DNA of 22,941 bases from a virus. A program made the translations under genes and the position numbers. The DNA lies in IMG/VR virus record IMGVR_UViG_3300020183_000489, positions 1-22,941 of that record; one strand, 5' to 3'. Below, piece after piece: positions 13,931 to 22,941 of the stretch (position 1 is its first letter; every line of letters starts with the position of its first letter). The notes beneath the pieces were generated by a model, which saw only the letters and a list, made by a program, of their open reading frames with translations, made no database searches and was not told the DNA's origin.

Positions 13931-15160
13931 TTAGAATGCCCTAATTAAGTATAAGCAAATTAATGAAGGTGTTGTCGTAGTAACATTCAAGTTGAATGCT
14001 TTATCAACATTCGCTGGAGTAACATTTGAAATAACATTTGCATTCGTAGTATTAGGAAGTCTCAGATTTCCTATATCAAATGTAGTTTCAAAAGGTTCAT
14101 GATCGTGTGGAGAAATAACTACTTGTTGACCAGCAATAATAGTGTTTTGGTTGAAACTAATTGCATTAGAATCATACATTACTTTATTCCAGTTATCAGT
14201 ATCTCCACTGTTTCCACCACCAGGATCAAAATTTCTGTTGGATATTGTTTGAGATCCACCGCCACCAACATATAACAAAGTATCTCCAGGAAGAAACTGT
14301 TCATCCATAGAATTACTATTTGTGGTTCCTTTGGTTTGATAAGGACCAAACCAGTTTGAGATAGGAGATCCAACTACATTAAATGGTTTTAAGTTAAATG
14401 TTGGGTTTTCGCCTTGAACATTAGCAATAACTACGCCAGGAGCACCACCACCAAATCCTTGTTGGTTTGTATATTGAATGGTTAACTGTGCTTGAACCTG
14501 ACTGTAATCAAGTTGGTCAAAGCTAGCACGGTTAATACTATAGTTTATTTCCCCCCATGCTGCAACACCTGTTCCTGGTCTACTACCATCAGAACCAGCA
14601 TATATTGTATTAAAAGTAGTTGGGTGACTATGAATTGTTATGTGTCTTCTTCCCAATTTTCTAGGGGAAACATAGACTGTTTTAGAACCGAATGTTTCGT
14701 TTATCTTAGCACCTGTCAATTTGCCAGTAAAATCATTTTCTGGCGTATAAGAAAAATTAATATCAGTATAAGCATTGTAATTTGTTCCTACACCATTATC
14801 ACTATCTTGACCGATAAGAGAAGTATTTGTTCCTGGTGCAACAAGAGCAGCAAGAGCTTCATTACTGCTTGTATTATCACCAGATCCACCAAAATAAGAA
14901 GCTTCTATATCTTGTAATGATCTTTGTGAAATATTAGGCAGTGCAATTTCACCAGTGTAATTAGGAAATGTTCCACCAAATCCAGATCCACCATAAGTAT
15001 TTCCTACATTTTGAGTGAGAAGAGGATATGCTGCAGCATTAACTGTTTGCCCATTACAAATTAACCATCCAGGCGGAACTGCAGTTAAGTCTCCTACCCA
15101 TGGCATAATAGTGCCGATAGCGGCACCTTTCATAGTTTTTATGCTTCCGTAATTTGCCAT
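13931..15160 (-). CDS. Tail collar-domain fibre protein (409 aa)
   Basis: The collar domain is clear at residues 14-80: AIGTIMPWVGD, PPGWLICNGQTVNAAAYPLL, NVGNTYGGSG and IALPNISQRS. Later regions are Gly/Asn/Thr-rich beta sequence with two His-x-His motifs, His177-Ser-His179 and His352-Asp-His354. The C-terminal strand ICLYLIRAF resembles those of the two sister collar proteins. Collar proteins are usually trimeric and sit at baseplate short fibres or fibre tips, binding host surface sugars. The gene follows the giant structural gene after seven bases and precedes its closest paralogue by two bases. Confidence 0.87.
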   Translation of the reverse strand: MANYGSIKTMKGAAIGTIMPWVGDLTAVPPGWLICNGQTVNAAAYPLLTQNVGNTYGGSGFGGTFPNYTGEIALPNISQRSLQDIEASYFGGSGDNTSSNEALAALVAPGTNTSLIGQDSDNGVGTNYNAYTDINFSYTPENDFTGKLTGAKINETFGSKTVYVSPRKLGRRHITIHSHPTTFNTIYAGSDGSRPGTGVAAWGEINYSINRASFDQLDYSQVQAQLTIQYTNQQGFGGGAPGVVIANVQGENPTFNLKPFNVVGSPISNWFGPYQTKGTTNSNSMDEQFLPGDTLLYVGGGGSQTISNRNFDPGGGNSGDTDNWNKVMYDSNAISFNQNTIIAGQQVVISPHDHEPFETTFDIGNLRLPNTTNANVISNVTPANVDKAFNLNVTTTTPSLICLYLIRAF

Positions 15161-15167
15161 AATTGTA

Positions 15168-18100
15168 TTAGATTTCCATTAACCACCAACCTTGTAGGTT
15201 GCTTGGAACACCAGAAGAAGAACCATCTGAAAGTAGAGGACCAGCATATACTAATCCAAAAGCAGCGTTTGGTGTAGTTACAATCAATTCGCCACCGTCA
15301 TATCCAGTCAATGATACTCCAGAAATTGTAGCAGCAGTATTGGAAGTATCACCTTGAATTGGAACTCCAGATGGAGCTCTCAAGATAAACTTAACATTGT
15401 ATGTCAATGATCCACTGAGATCTACAAATCTAATCATATCACCAGTAGTTGCTGTTGCTGGTAATTTAACCACTAAGTTAGAAGATGGTTTTACAAAGTA
15501 ATTTATATTAGATATGAGAACGCCACCATCACCAGAGACAGTATTCAAGTAGATCCACTTTCTAGCACCAGTAGCAGAGAAGTATTGATCAACACCACCC
15601 AAATCAATAGTTCCATTGTTATTAACCTTAAATCTCTTAGTTGCATTATTATTTACTGTTAGATCACCACCGTTGAGTGTAACATCGCCAGCAAAAGTGT
15701 TTGTTCCTGTGCCATTTGTTGCGATAACACCAGAGATCGTAAGGTTTCCACTTCCATTTACAAACGATAACTTAGATGTAGTTGTATCAGAAGCAAAGAT
15801 ATTAAAATCACCGCCATTAATTACGGTATTACCAGATGTTCCATTAACAATTAACTTATTGAATCCAGTTCCTACACCCAGATTACCAAGAATCTGAGTA
15901 TTTCCATTAGCACTATCTACTTGGAAAGTTAAAGTTGGAGTAGCAGCACCATTAGTAATCTTGAATAGATTGTCATTAGCAGTAGTAGAACCATTTAATG
16001 TAATGGTGTTATCTACATCTAAAGTTCCTCTAATGTAAGTATTACCAGTTGTAGAAAGAACTTGGAATACAGTTAGAGCAGGAGAACCGCCATCGTTAAC
16101 ACGTAATCCCTGAATATCATTAGGAGCAGTATTAACCTGAGTTACTCTAAAGAGTTCAGTGTCGTCAATTCTTAGAATATCACCTACATTAATTGATCCA
16201 CCAAATTCAGATGTTGTAATCGTAACAGTTGCACCAGCAACACCATTAGCAATAGTAGATGCAGTGTAACTTACATTTTCTGACTTAATAAGTTTGATAA
16301 TTGGGCAATTATCTGGATGATCGTCTCTCTGTGTTGTATTCTCTTGAGCTCTTTGAACTCTTACTCTATAACCAAGTGGATCAGAAGCATTAGTTGCGTT
16401 GAGAATTTCAACGACACGAAGAATTTCGCTATTCGCTTGATTAGATCCACCAACTACGGTTGATCTGTCAATCAATAGAAGATCACCAACAGTAATATCA
16501 GAAATACCAATTGATTGATTTAGTGGTAAGAAGTATTCTGTTGCAGATGATGGCATTAAGAATGTCGATCCGCCCCAGAAAGCAGCACCTTGAGTATCAA
16601 GAGACTTATTAATTTCAATTGGTTTATAAAGATCGATATTTAAATTAATTAAACTACCGACTGGGTGAGCAGAAACTGGTGTAGAAAATACACCTCTAGT
16701 TGCATTTAATGTTCCTGCTTGTAGACCACCATTAAGTGTCATGTTACCATTAACTTGCTCACTCGCCTTCACAAGTAAACTGTTATTGACAGTAGTTGTT
16801 CCAGCGTCAGCGCCAACACTTAAAAGCGAAGAACTTCTAGCAAAGTTTACTGTAGTAGGACCACCAGAAGCACTGAAGAGATCAAGTTGACCAGCAAAAG
16901 TATACATTCTGGCAATACCACTGCCAGGAGCATTCTTAGCGCCAATTTCAACTTCACCATCAATCTTAGTTAGTCTATTTTGAATTCTTAATTGACTAGT
17001 TGAGTTAGAATATGCACCACCAATTGTGATATTTGAAGTATACGCAGCATTATCAGCAACTGAACCAATATCAATTAGGGAGTTGGTAGAATTTCTATGA
17101 ATAAACAGAACACTAGAAGTTGCAGCATCACCAATCGTTATAGTTTGATTGGGAGCAGCATTTCCAACATTAATGGTTTGTAGTGATGTTGTAGTATTTC
17201 CTACACTTAATGAAGTTGCACTACTAAAAGCATTTACTGTAGTGCTTGTGGTTCCTAGATTGAATGAAGAGCTAGAACTGTTTAGAGTTCCAGTATCAAG
17301 ATCTAACTGACCACCAATTTTGAAATCAGAAGTAATTCTTCCATTTCCAACTACAACAAAGTTTCTATCTAAATCAGATGCAGCATTTCCATTGTTTGTA
17401 GTGTTAATTCCGAGTCTACCACCATTAGTGGTCATGACTCTTAATGTCACACCATTGTTTATACTGAATCCAGGATCAGTCCAGTCGCCACTAAATCCAA
17501 GAATTAAAGCATCATCTCTTAATTGATATAATTTTCCACTTCCTATTGTTGTGTTATAATTATAGATTTTTTGACCTGTAATATAAGCATTACCAACAAC
17601 GTCTAAGTTTGCCTTAGGATCTGTTAGTGTGGATACAAATGCAGTTTGATATGCAGCATGTGCAGATCTAGCAACAGTATTAACACCTAACTTATAGTCA
17701 CCAATAGTTGCTGTCTCAGTTCTAAGGGCTTCAGCACCGATAACACCCCACTCTTTGAACGCAGTTTGTGATCTTGCGATTACAATTGATGGTTGAGCAA
17801 CCTGATCTACAGGATAACCTTTACCGCTATTAAGATTAATAGGATAAATTGGTAGATTTGTGTTAGTTAAAATATCAACAAAGTTATTTGAAGATGAGAA
17901 TGGGAATAGACTGTCACTATAAACAGGCCATACTCCATTCAAATTAGCAAGAGAACCAGTAGCGCCAGTAATTCTAATTTGTGTAGAGCTGGTGATTCCT
18001 AGATTAGAATTAGTAATACCAATATTCCAATTTAATCTTACAATAGTTCCGCTTGTATTTCCTTGAATGCCAAGAACCTGAGGAGTTGGATTGCCTACAC

Positions 18101-21100
18101 CAGAAAAATTTGTAAGTCTAATGTAATCATTAGCGTAAATCCAACCAAGAGAACCAGAGAATAAAGTTTGATCTCCTTTTAAAATTAAATCACCAGATTT
18201 CAGTGGATCTCTAGTTCCAAAGTTTGTATTTTGTAATTGAGAAGGACCACCTGTAGTTCCACCATAAGTATTTGCAAGATCAGGTGTTCTATTTGATAGA
18301 CCTACACGGAAAGTATAGTCTTGTGTTCCTCTTGTATTGAAGTCAAAAATAGCAGCCTGTATTCTGTTCTGGTGTAATACAATATCACCAGTTTTTTGAC
18401 CAGAAATGTTATACTCAAGATATTGATCATAACCAACAGGCGTTCCTTCGCCCGTAACAATTTTAAGTGATGGTTTGTTCTCTACTGCACCGAATGAGGT
18501 TGCATTGTTAATAACAACTGGAGCATTGAATGTGCTCTCTTCATCACCATCACCACCATTAACAGTAATAATTTCATTGAATGTTACAGGAACATCAAAA
18601 GTTGTTACAAGAGTTCCAATTGAATCACCTTCATCATCAGACTCAACAACTTCTGCTTTTTCTAAGAATGTTTCTTCGCCCGTGATAGCATTAATCTTAC
18701 GGTTACCGATATAAAGGTCACCGTTAGAGTTTAAACCAGTGTAGAATACGATACCAGCATCTTCTCTCTTTGCCTGAGCGTAGAAGTCTTGAGTATCAGT
18801 AAGAACAACTTCCTGACGAACTGGGAAACCAGTTGAGTAGTTACCAGGACCGAATCCAAGATATTCAAACGTGTGGTTACCAGAACGAGCAATTGATGGT
18901 CTACGAAGTTCTACATAAAGTTTTCCTTCTGTTGGATACTGAGAATCACCTGAAATAGAAATTAGTCTTCCTTCAGAACCAGCAGACGCAGATCCTGGTT
19001 GTGCTTGAATAGTATTGTTCCCAGTGTAAGTATAATTTCCTGTTCCAGGATCATTTACGAAATCTAGAACCATTTCCTTGGTAACAGATCCCTTAGCATC
19101 GTTAACTGTTACTAAACCATGAACATAGTTATCAGCAGCAGAGATAGTTGGTGGAGGATCTAGAAGAGTTGCGGTTGATGGATCAATACCCTTATACCAT
19201 TCTGGATCGTTCTTATAGAACTCTGGATATAACTTAGAAACTGGTTGAGAGAATCTAAAGTTTCTAAAGTTTTCACCAACACCAGAACCAGTTGGATATG
19301 GGTTGATATTACCGCGTAAGCAAGTTAGGTAGTAAACACCATCTTGTTGACCAGGAATTCTTCTACGAATTGTATCAATATCAAAGATGTAGAAAGTATT
19401 TTCCATTTCAGAAAGATCTTCTACTTCAGCAATAGTATAAGATACCCCTTGATCATCGTTAATTGTATCACCAGGAGTCATGGTATATACGTTTGCACCT
19501 TCAACAACATACAAGAAGTTCTTAATATCAGATCTTCCGTCGTTTGGTTCGCTTAATAATGTTGCCGTTACAGAACCTTGAGTAAAAGTAGTTGCTACAT
19601 TAGCATTCCAATCAAGAGTTGAATTACCAGAGAAATCCTTAAGGATCATATAATAATCATTCTCATATGCAAAATATGCATGAACGTAAGCAGAACCTTT
19701 ACTATTTCCACTCCAAGTAACTTTGTTTGTATTATTCGAATTAGGAATACTTTCTACAAAAGATCCATCTCCACCTTGAGGTGCAGAAATCTTAACAGTA
19801 GTGAATAGTTTAGTCTTGTATGCTTCAGCATCAACACCAATATCAAATACTGTTAATTGTAAATAATCTTTTCCAGAAATTTTCTTCTTTCTTGCTGATT
19901 GAATAGTGAAAGAAATCTTAGAATCTGTCTCTACTCTCTTAGGATTTCCTGCAGAAGCTGGGTCGTAAGTCGAATTGAAGTTTGGATTGAGAGTTAACTG
20001 CTCTTGTAGAGTTAATCCTAGTCTTTCTCCTGTTAATGGAGCATTGAATGTAGCTAATGAAGATCCTGCAGCGGTCGGCTTTAGCAGAATTCTTTGTGGA
20101 AGAAGTCTTCTCTTTTCATCTGTTCTAATTTTAAGAACAAAACCACGTAGAGGATCACGAACTGTCTTAAGATTCTTAGGAATTACATAACGTAAACGAT
20201 AAACACGATCATCAGCAGTTCTATTATCTTCAATACGCTCAAATGTGCTATCAGTTGTTTTTAATCTTGTTTGGAAATCATTTTGCTTTAATCTAGTAAT
20301 AATTTGATTATTTCCAGACAAAGTATTAAGATACCACAATGATTCTAGAGGATCATACATAAGTGGTGATCTTCTCTTACTTGCAAATGTATAGAATACT
20401 GCAGTGCTTCCTGGTTGGAAAGTAACTGGGCTAATATTATCTCTAGCATCAGCAAAAGTTTGGTGAATAGTAAAACGCTTAGAACTTACATAGCGAACAT
20501 AGTATTCTTGTGTATTCGAAACAGTAGTTCCACCGAAGTTAGATGCAAGAGTTGGTAAAGAAGATCCAGTAATATCGCTTCCTACACGGAAGAAAACTTT
20601 CTGTGGTTCTACATTATTTGATGGAATATCAAAAATGTGTGGTCTATCAGTTTCTAATTCATAACTGCTCCCAGCAGAAACTTTTGTCTGATATTGATGT
20701 AGATCATATTTAATATCAAGAATATATTGATATACATCAATTTCAACATTAGCATCAATACCATCTGTTTCAGAGGAATAAATGTAGATACCAGCAGCAG
20801 CATTTTCTTCACTGGTCGCAAGCATTAATGTTTGTTGGTTTGCTCCATTAAATCCAACACTCAACGAATAGTTAAATGGATCTGTTCTTCTTCCTGGAGC
20901 AATTACATAATATGTGGTATTAGTATCAAATCCTTTCGGTAATCTGATAAGTCTCTTATCTGGATTCTTACCTTTTGCCGCTCTAGGAACAAGTCTAACA
21001 GGGGTTCCTGTTTCTAGTTGGTGTGGGTTAGTTGTAGGAGATTGATTACTATCAAGTTCAGTTAAAGTAAATAGTGTTGATCTCTGTGCAAGAGTTGCTG

Positions 21101-22941
21101 TATTTAACGAATATGATACTCTAGGAACTATTCCCACACCGTTATTAAGAATAGTGCTAATAATATTGGTTAGGTTTACAAGAGTGTTGGCAACTGAGGC
21201 ACATTCACCACCAGGAGCTCCAGTGGAAGGATCACCTGCAGTTAGATAGTTATAATCTTGAATTACTGCAGCATCAGTCGATGGTTCAACGGCAGATGAC
21301 CAAATACCAGACTCCAGCTGAACATACAATTTAGTAGTTGTTGAAGTAACTGTGGCATTTACTGTTGTGCCAGTATCAAATTTGGATCCCAAAGTTCCTA
21401 ATTCGATTTGATTAGAAGCTAATCCATTTTGACCATCACCAATTTTCTTGATGTATGCGTTGCTAGGAATAGCAGTAGTGTAATTTACTACACTTGAAGC
21501 ACTTGCGGGAATAGCGTCGACACTACGAACTCTCATTCCCACCGCAAGACCAATAGTGCTAGTTACTGTTACAACTGGCGATCCAGAAGTAATTGAAGCA
21601 TTATTGATGTAAGTATTGTGATTTCTCATTGCAGAAATCGCCAAATTTCTTACATAGTTGTAAGCATCAATTGTTTCTTGTCTTTCATTCTCAATATAAT
21701 CAAGAGTGAATCCATCTTGATTTCCATCAGTAGTGTCAGAAACAAGTGGAACTGCTATATAGTATGCTTCTGCGGCATTAATCGTGTTTTCGTTACCCCC
21801 TAATCTCAAATCAGCGGTAAGTGCTTCTACAATATATCCAATATCTCTCTTACACTTACTTGCTTCACTGATCTGAGACCATTGACCAGGATTTGATGCA
21901 GGTAGATTATTTAAATTACCAGCAGCAAGAGAAGTTGTTAGAATAGCTGTTAAAGTATCAATTGTTTCCCTTACATTAGCACAATCATAATCACCGTTAT
22001 CTACATTTGGTAAGTTATTAAGTGTTCCTGCACTAATTACATCTGTTACGATGGCGAAGAGATTAGTAGCTGCGCTTTGAACATCTGAACAAGCAGTAAG
22101 ACTATTATTGCTCACATTGCCGCCAGTTCCACCAGCACTAGTAGGACCAGCAGAAATGCTTAGATTTTTGCTGTAAAGTTGATTTGTGATTGCTTTCTTC
22201 ACCATATCTCTAGCAGCATTAAATGCAGTTACAGACTGTGCTGTTTCACCAACAAGACCGTTAGAAATAGGTGTTCCAGAAAGAGTGAAATATTCCTTCA
22301 CTGCGCTTACAGTGAATTCATTACCTCCCCAGAAAAGATCTTGAGCAACAGAATCAACGATAATTCCAATATCACGCTTACACTTTGCTTCGCCCGAAGG
22401 AACATTAGTTGATGCTGTTTCAACAGGCATACCAGTTAAAGAACCAGCAGTAACAACGCTAGTAACTAAAAGTGCAAGTGTATCAATTGCAGATTTAACA
22501 TTAGCACAAGAGTCTGGATTTACATTTGATGGAGAACCAGAAGAAGGTGATGGATCTGCAGTAATTGTAAGATCTTTAGTAAACAACTGGTTAGTAATTG
22601 CCAGTTTCATTACATCACGAGCTTTGTTGAAAGCTGTATTACTTTGTGCCTCTTCACCGACCAAACCATTGCTAATTGGCGTATTACCATTAAAATATTG
22701 CTGAACAAACTTGCGAGTGTAAACATTTCCGCCGCCTTGAACGATGTCTAGAGATACAGAATCGATAAAGATACCAATATCTCTCTTGCATTTTGCTTCT
22801 CCAGCAGGAACAGTAGTTGATACTGACTCGGCAGGAAGGGCAGCTATGCTACCAGCAGTAATTATATCAGTAACAATTAGTGACAAGCTAGTAATAGCAG
22901 CTTGAACATTAGCACAGGAGGTGGGATTTGTATTTGATACA
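15168..22941 (-). CDS. Giant virion structural (tail-fibre-like) protein, 5' end outside window
   Basis: The frame is open to the right edge, giving at least 2590 residues. The TTG at 22886 is internal and the reading continues upstream in frame through a further repeat start (PTSCANVQAAITS). In order from the N-terminal side come ~136-residue repeats (22941 to about 21630) with SCANV, KCKRDIG and GTPISNGLVGE motifs. A long middle with mixed beta sequence follows. A region from about 18780 contains YIGNRKINAITGEETFLEK and NAPVVINNATSFG-type text, typical of cyanophage structural proteins as I remember them. A long C-terminal stretch of short beta repeats (ITLNGSTTANDNLF, VIATNGTGTNTFAGDVTLNGG) suggests a trimeric beta-helix shaft, ending with GWWLMEI. 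It probably forms a large fibre or baseplate-associated appendage. No enzymatic motif was seen. Confidence 0.85.
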   Translation of the reverse strand, partial: VSNTNPTSCANVQAAITSLSLIVTDIITAGSIAALPAESVSTTVPAGEAKCKRDIGIFIDSVSLDIVQGGGNVYTRKFVQQYFNGNTPISNGLVGEEAQSNTAFNKARDVMKLAITNQLFTKDLTITADPSPSSGSPSNVNPDSCANVKSAIDTLALLVTSVVTAGSLTGMPVETASTNVPSGEAKCKRDIGIIVDSVAQDLFWGGNEFTVSAVKEYFTLSGTPISNGLVGETAQSVTAFNAARDMVKKAITNQLYSKNLSISAGPTSAGGTGGNVSNNSLTACSDVQSAATNLFAIVTDVISAGTLNNLPNVDNGDYDCANVRETIDTLTAILTTSLAAGNLNNLPASNPGQWSQISEASKCKRDIGYIVEALTADLRLGGNENTINAAEAYYIAVPLVSDTTDGNQDGFTLDYIENERQETIDAYNYVRNLAISAMRNHNTYINNASITSGSPVVTVTSTIGLAVGMRVRSVDAIPASASSVVNYTTAIPSNAYIKKIGDGQNGLASNQIELGTLGSKFDTGTTVNATVTSTTTKLYVQLESGIWSSAVEPSTDAAVIQDYNYLTAGDPSTGAPGGECASVANTLVNLTNIISTILNNGVGIVPRVSYSLNTATLAQRSTLFTLTELDSNQSPTTNPHQLETGTPVRLVPRAAKGKNPDKRLIRLPKGFDTNTTYYVIAPGRRTDPFNYSLSVGFNGANQQTLMLATSEENAAAGIYIYSSETDGIDANVEIDVYQYILDIKYDLHQYQTKVSAGSSYELETDRPHIFDIPSNNVEPQKVFFRVGSDITGSSLPTLASNFGGTTVSNTQEYYVRYVSSKRFTIHQTFADARDNISPVTFQPGSTAVFYTFASKRRSPLMYDPLESLWYLNTLSGNNQIITRLKQNDFQTRLKTTDSTFERIEDNRTADDRVYRLRYVIPKNLKTVRDPLRGFVLKIRTDEKRRLLPQRILLKPTAAGSSLATFNAPLTGERLGLTLQEQLTLNPNFNSTYDPASAGNPKRVETDSKISFTIQSARKKKISGKDYLQLTVFDIGVDAEAYKTKLFTTVKISAPQGGDGSFVESIPNSNNTNKVTWSGNSKGSAYVHAYFAYENDYYMILKDFSGNSTLDWNANVATTFTQGSVTATLLSEPNDGRSDIKNFLYVVEGANVYTMTPGDTINDDQGVSYTIAEVEDLSEMENTFYIFDIDTIRRRIPGQQDGVYYLTCLRGNINPYPTGSGVGENFRNFRFSQPVSKLYPEFYKNDPEWYKGIDPSTATLLDPPPTISAADNYVHGLVTVNDAKGSVTKEMVLDFVNDPGTGNYTYTGNNTIQAQPGSASAGSEGRLISISGDSQYPTEGKLYVELRRPSIARSGNHTFEYLGFGPGNYSTGFPVRQEVVLTDTQDFYAQAKREDAGIVFYTGLNSNGDLYIGNRKINAITGEETFLEKAEVVESDDEGDSIGTLVTTFDVPVTFNEIITVNGGDGDEESTFNAPVVINNATSFGAVENKPSLKIVTGEGTPVGYDQYLEYNISGQKTGDIVLHQNRIQAAIFDFNTRGTQDYTFRVGLSNRTPDLANTYGGTTGGPSQLQNTNFGTRDPLKSGDLILKGDQTLFSGSLGWIYANDYIRLTNFSGVGNPTPQVLGIQGNTSGTIVRLNWNIGITNSNLGITSSTQIRITGATGSLANLNGVWPVYSDSLFPFSSSNNFVDILTNTNLPIYPINLNSGKGYPVDQVAQPSIVIARSQTAFKEWGVIGAEALRTETATIGDYKLGVNTVARSAHAAYQTAFVSTLTDPKANLDVVGNAYITGQKIYNYNTTIGSGKLYQLRDDALILGFSGDWTDPGFSINNGVTLRVMTTNGGRLGINTTNNGNAASDLDRNFVVVGNGRITSDFKIGGQLDLDTGTLNSSSSSFNLGTTSTTVNAFSSATSLSVGNTTTSLQTINVGNAAPNQTITIGDAATSSVLFIHRNSTNSLIDIGSVADNAAYTSNITIGGAYSNSTSQLRIQNRLTKIDGEVEIGAKNAPGSGIARMYTFAGQLDLFSASGGPTTVNFARSSSLLSVGADAGTTTVNNSLLVKASEQVNGNMTLNGGLQAGTLNATRGVFSTPVSAHPVGSLINLNIDLYKPIEINKSLDTQGAAFWGGSTFLMPSSATEYFLPLNQSIGISDITVGDLLLIDRSTVVGGSNQANSEILRVVEILNATNASDPLGYRVRVQRAQENTTQRDDHPDNCPIIKLIKSENVSYTASTIANGVAGATVTITTSEFGGSINVGDILRIDDTELFRVTQVNTAPNDIQGLRVNDGGSPALTVFQVLSTTGNTYIRGTLDVDNTITLNGSTTANDNLFKITNGAATPTLTFQVDSANGNTQILGNLGVGTGFNKLIVNGTSGNTVINGGDFNIFASDTTTSKLSFVNGSGNLTISGVIATNGTGTNTFAGDVTLNGGDLTVNNNATKRFKVNNNGTIDLGGVDQYFSATGARKWIYLNTVSGDGGVLISNINYFVKPSSNLVVKLPATATTGDMIRFVDLSGSLTYNVKFILRAPSGVPIQGDTSNTAATISGVSLTGYDGGELIVTTPNAAFGLVYAGPLLSDGSSSGVPSNLQGWWLMEI
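21627..22919 (-). repeat. ~136-residue tandem repeats in the giant protein
   Basis: Unit A (22512-22919) and unit B (22095-22511) are complete and share SCANV, AGEAKCKRDIG or SGEAKCKRDIG, GG..-T, PISNGLVGE, AF..ARD, AITNQL and a Ser/Pro linker. A half-unit (21987-22094) carries only the ACSDV...AGTLNNLP part. A divergent unit follows (about 21627-21986, DCANV, KCKRDIG, LGGNENT, then a changed C-terminal half). More units may lie beyond the window edge. Confidence 0.85.

Noticed and set aside
22884-22886. TTG as the start of the giant protein
   Set aside because: The frame stays open to the window edge and the upstream residues continue the SCANV repeat, so the true start is outside.

Overview
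The window looks like part of the genome of a T4-like myovirus of marine cyanobacteria (cyanophage of Synechococcus or Prochlorococcus, Kyanoviridae type). This rests on several features seen together: a very large repetitive structural protein, several tail-collar-domain proteins, a cluster of small 2-oxoglutarate/Fe(II) (2OG-Fe(II)) oxygenases, AT-rich DNA, tight packing and overlapping start/stop codons. A T4-like phage of another marine bacterium cannot be excluded from this sequence alone. Every gene I can support lies on the minus strand, so transcription runs from high to low coordinates and the genes are best read from the right end. I see no tRNA, CRISPR array, transposon or integrase, and no gene-free stretch longer than about 60 bases.

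Region 1 (22941 to 7596, tail and adhesin genes): a giant structural protein of at least 2590 residues, cut by the right edge of the window, begins with ~136-residue repeats. Next come two tail-collar proteins (409 and 284 aa), two paralogous adhesin-like proteins (679 and 722 aa) and a third collar protein (421 aa). The two adhesins share an Ig-like domain and four ~101-103-residue repeats but have different N-terminal domains; the 722-aa one has a polyglycine-rich domain. All three collar proteins carry two His-x-His motifs, as in metal-binding T4 fibre tips.

Region 2 (7588 to 2434, accessory enzymes, the most AT-rich part): five proteins with 2OG-Fe(II) dioxygenase signatures. Among them are a 312-aa protein with a tail-fibre-assembly-chaperone motif and two unrecognised proteins. 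The 294-aa unrecognised protein shows an alternating helix/strand-pair pattern that could be an ABBA-type barrel. Overlapping stops and starts suggest translational coupling, and the position beside the fibre genes suggests, but does not prove, that these enzymes modify virion proteins.

Region 3 (2433 to 1, visibly higher GC): a 77-aa acidic protein, a 161-aa protein that may be a PD-(D/E)XK nuclease, a beta-class DNA methyltransferase, and a chain of four tiny overlapping genes. One of these (41 aa) is very short, and the last is cut by the left edge. Sigma70-like promoters with TTGACA and 17-base spacers precede the 77-aa gene, the methyltransferase and the tiny-gene chain. The promoter of the tiny-gene chain matches consensus at all 12 positions. 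This fits an early, host-polymerase-driven module next to the late structural genes. Several starts were moved from an upstream TTG to an ATG that fits gene overlap better.
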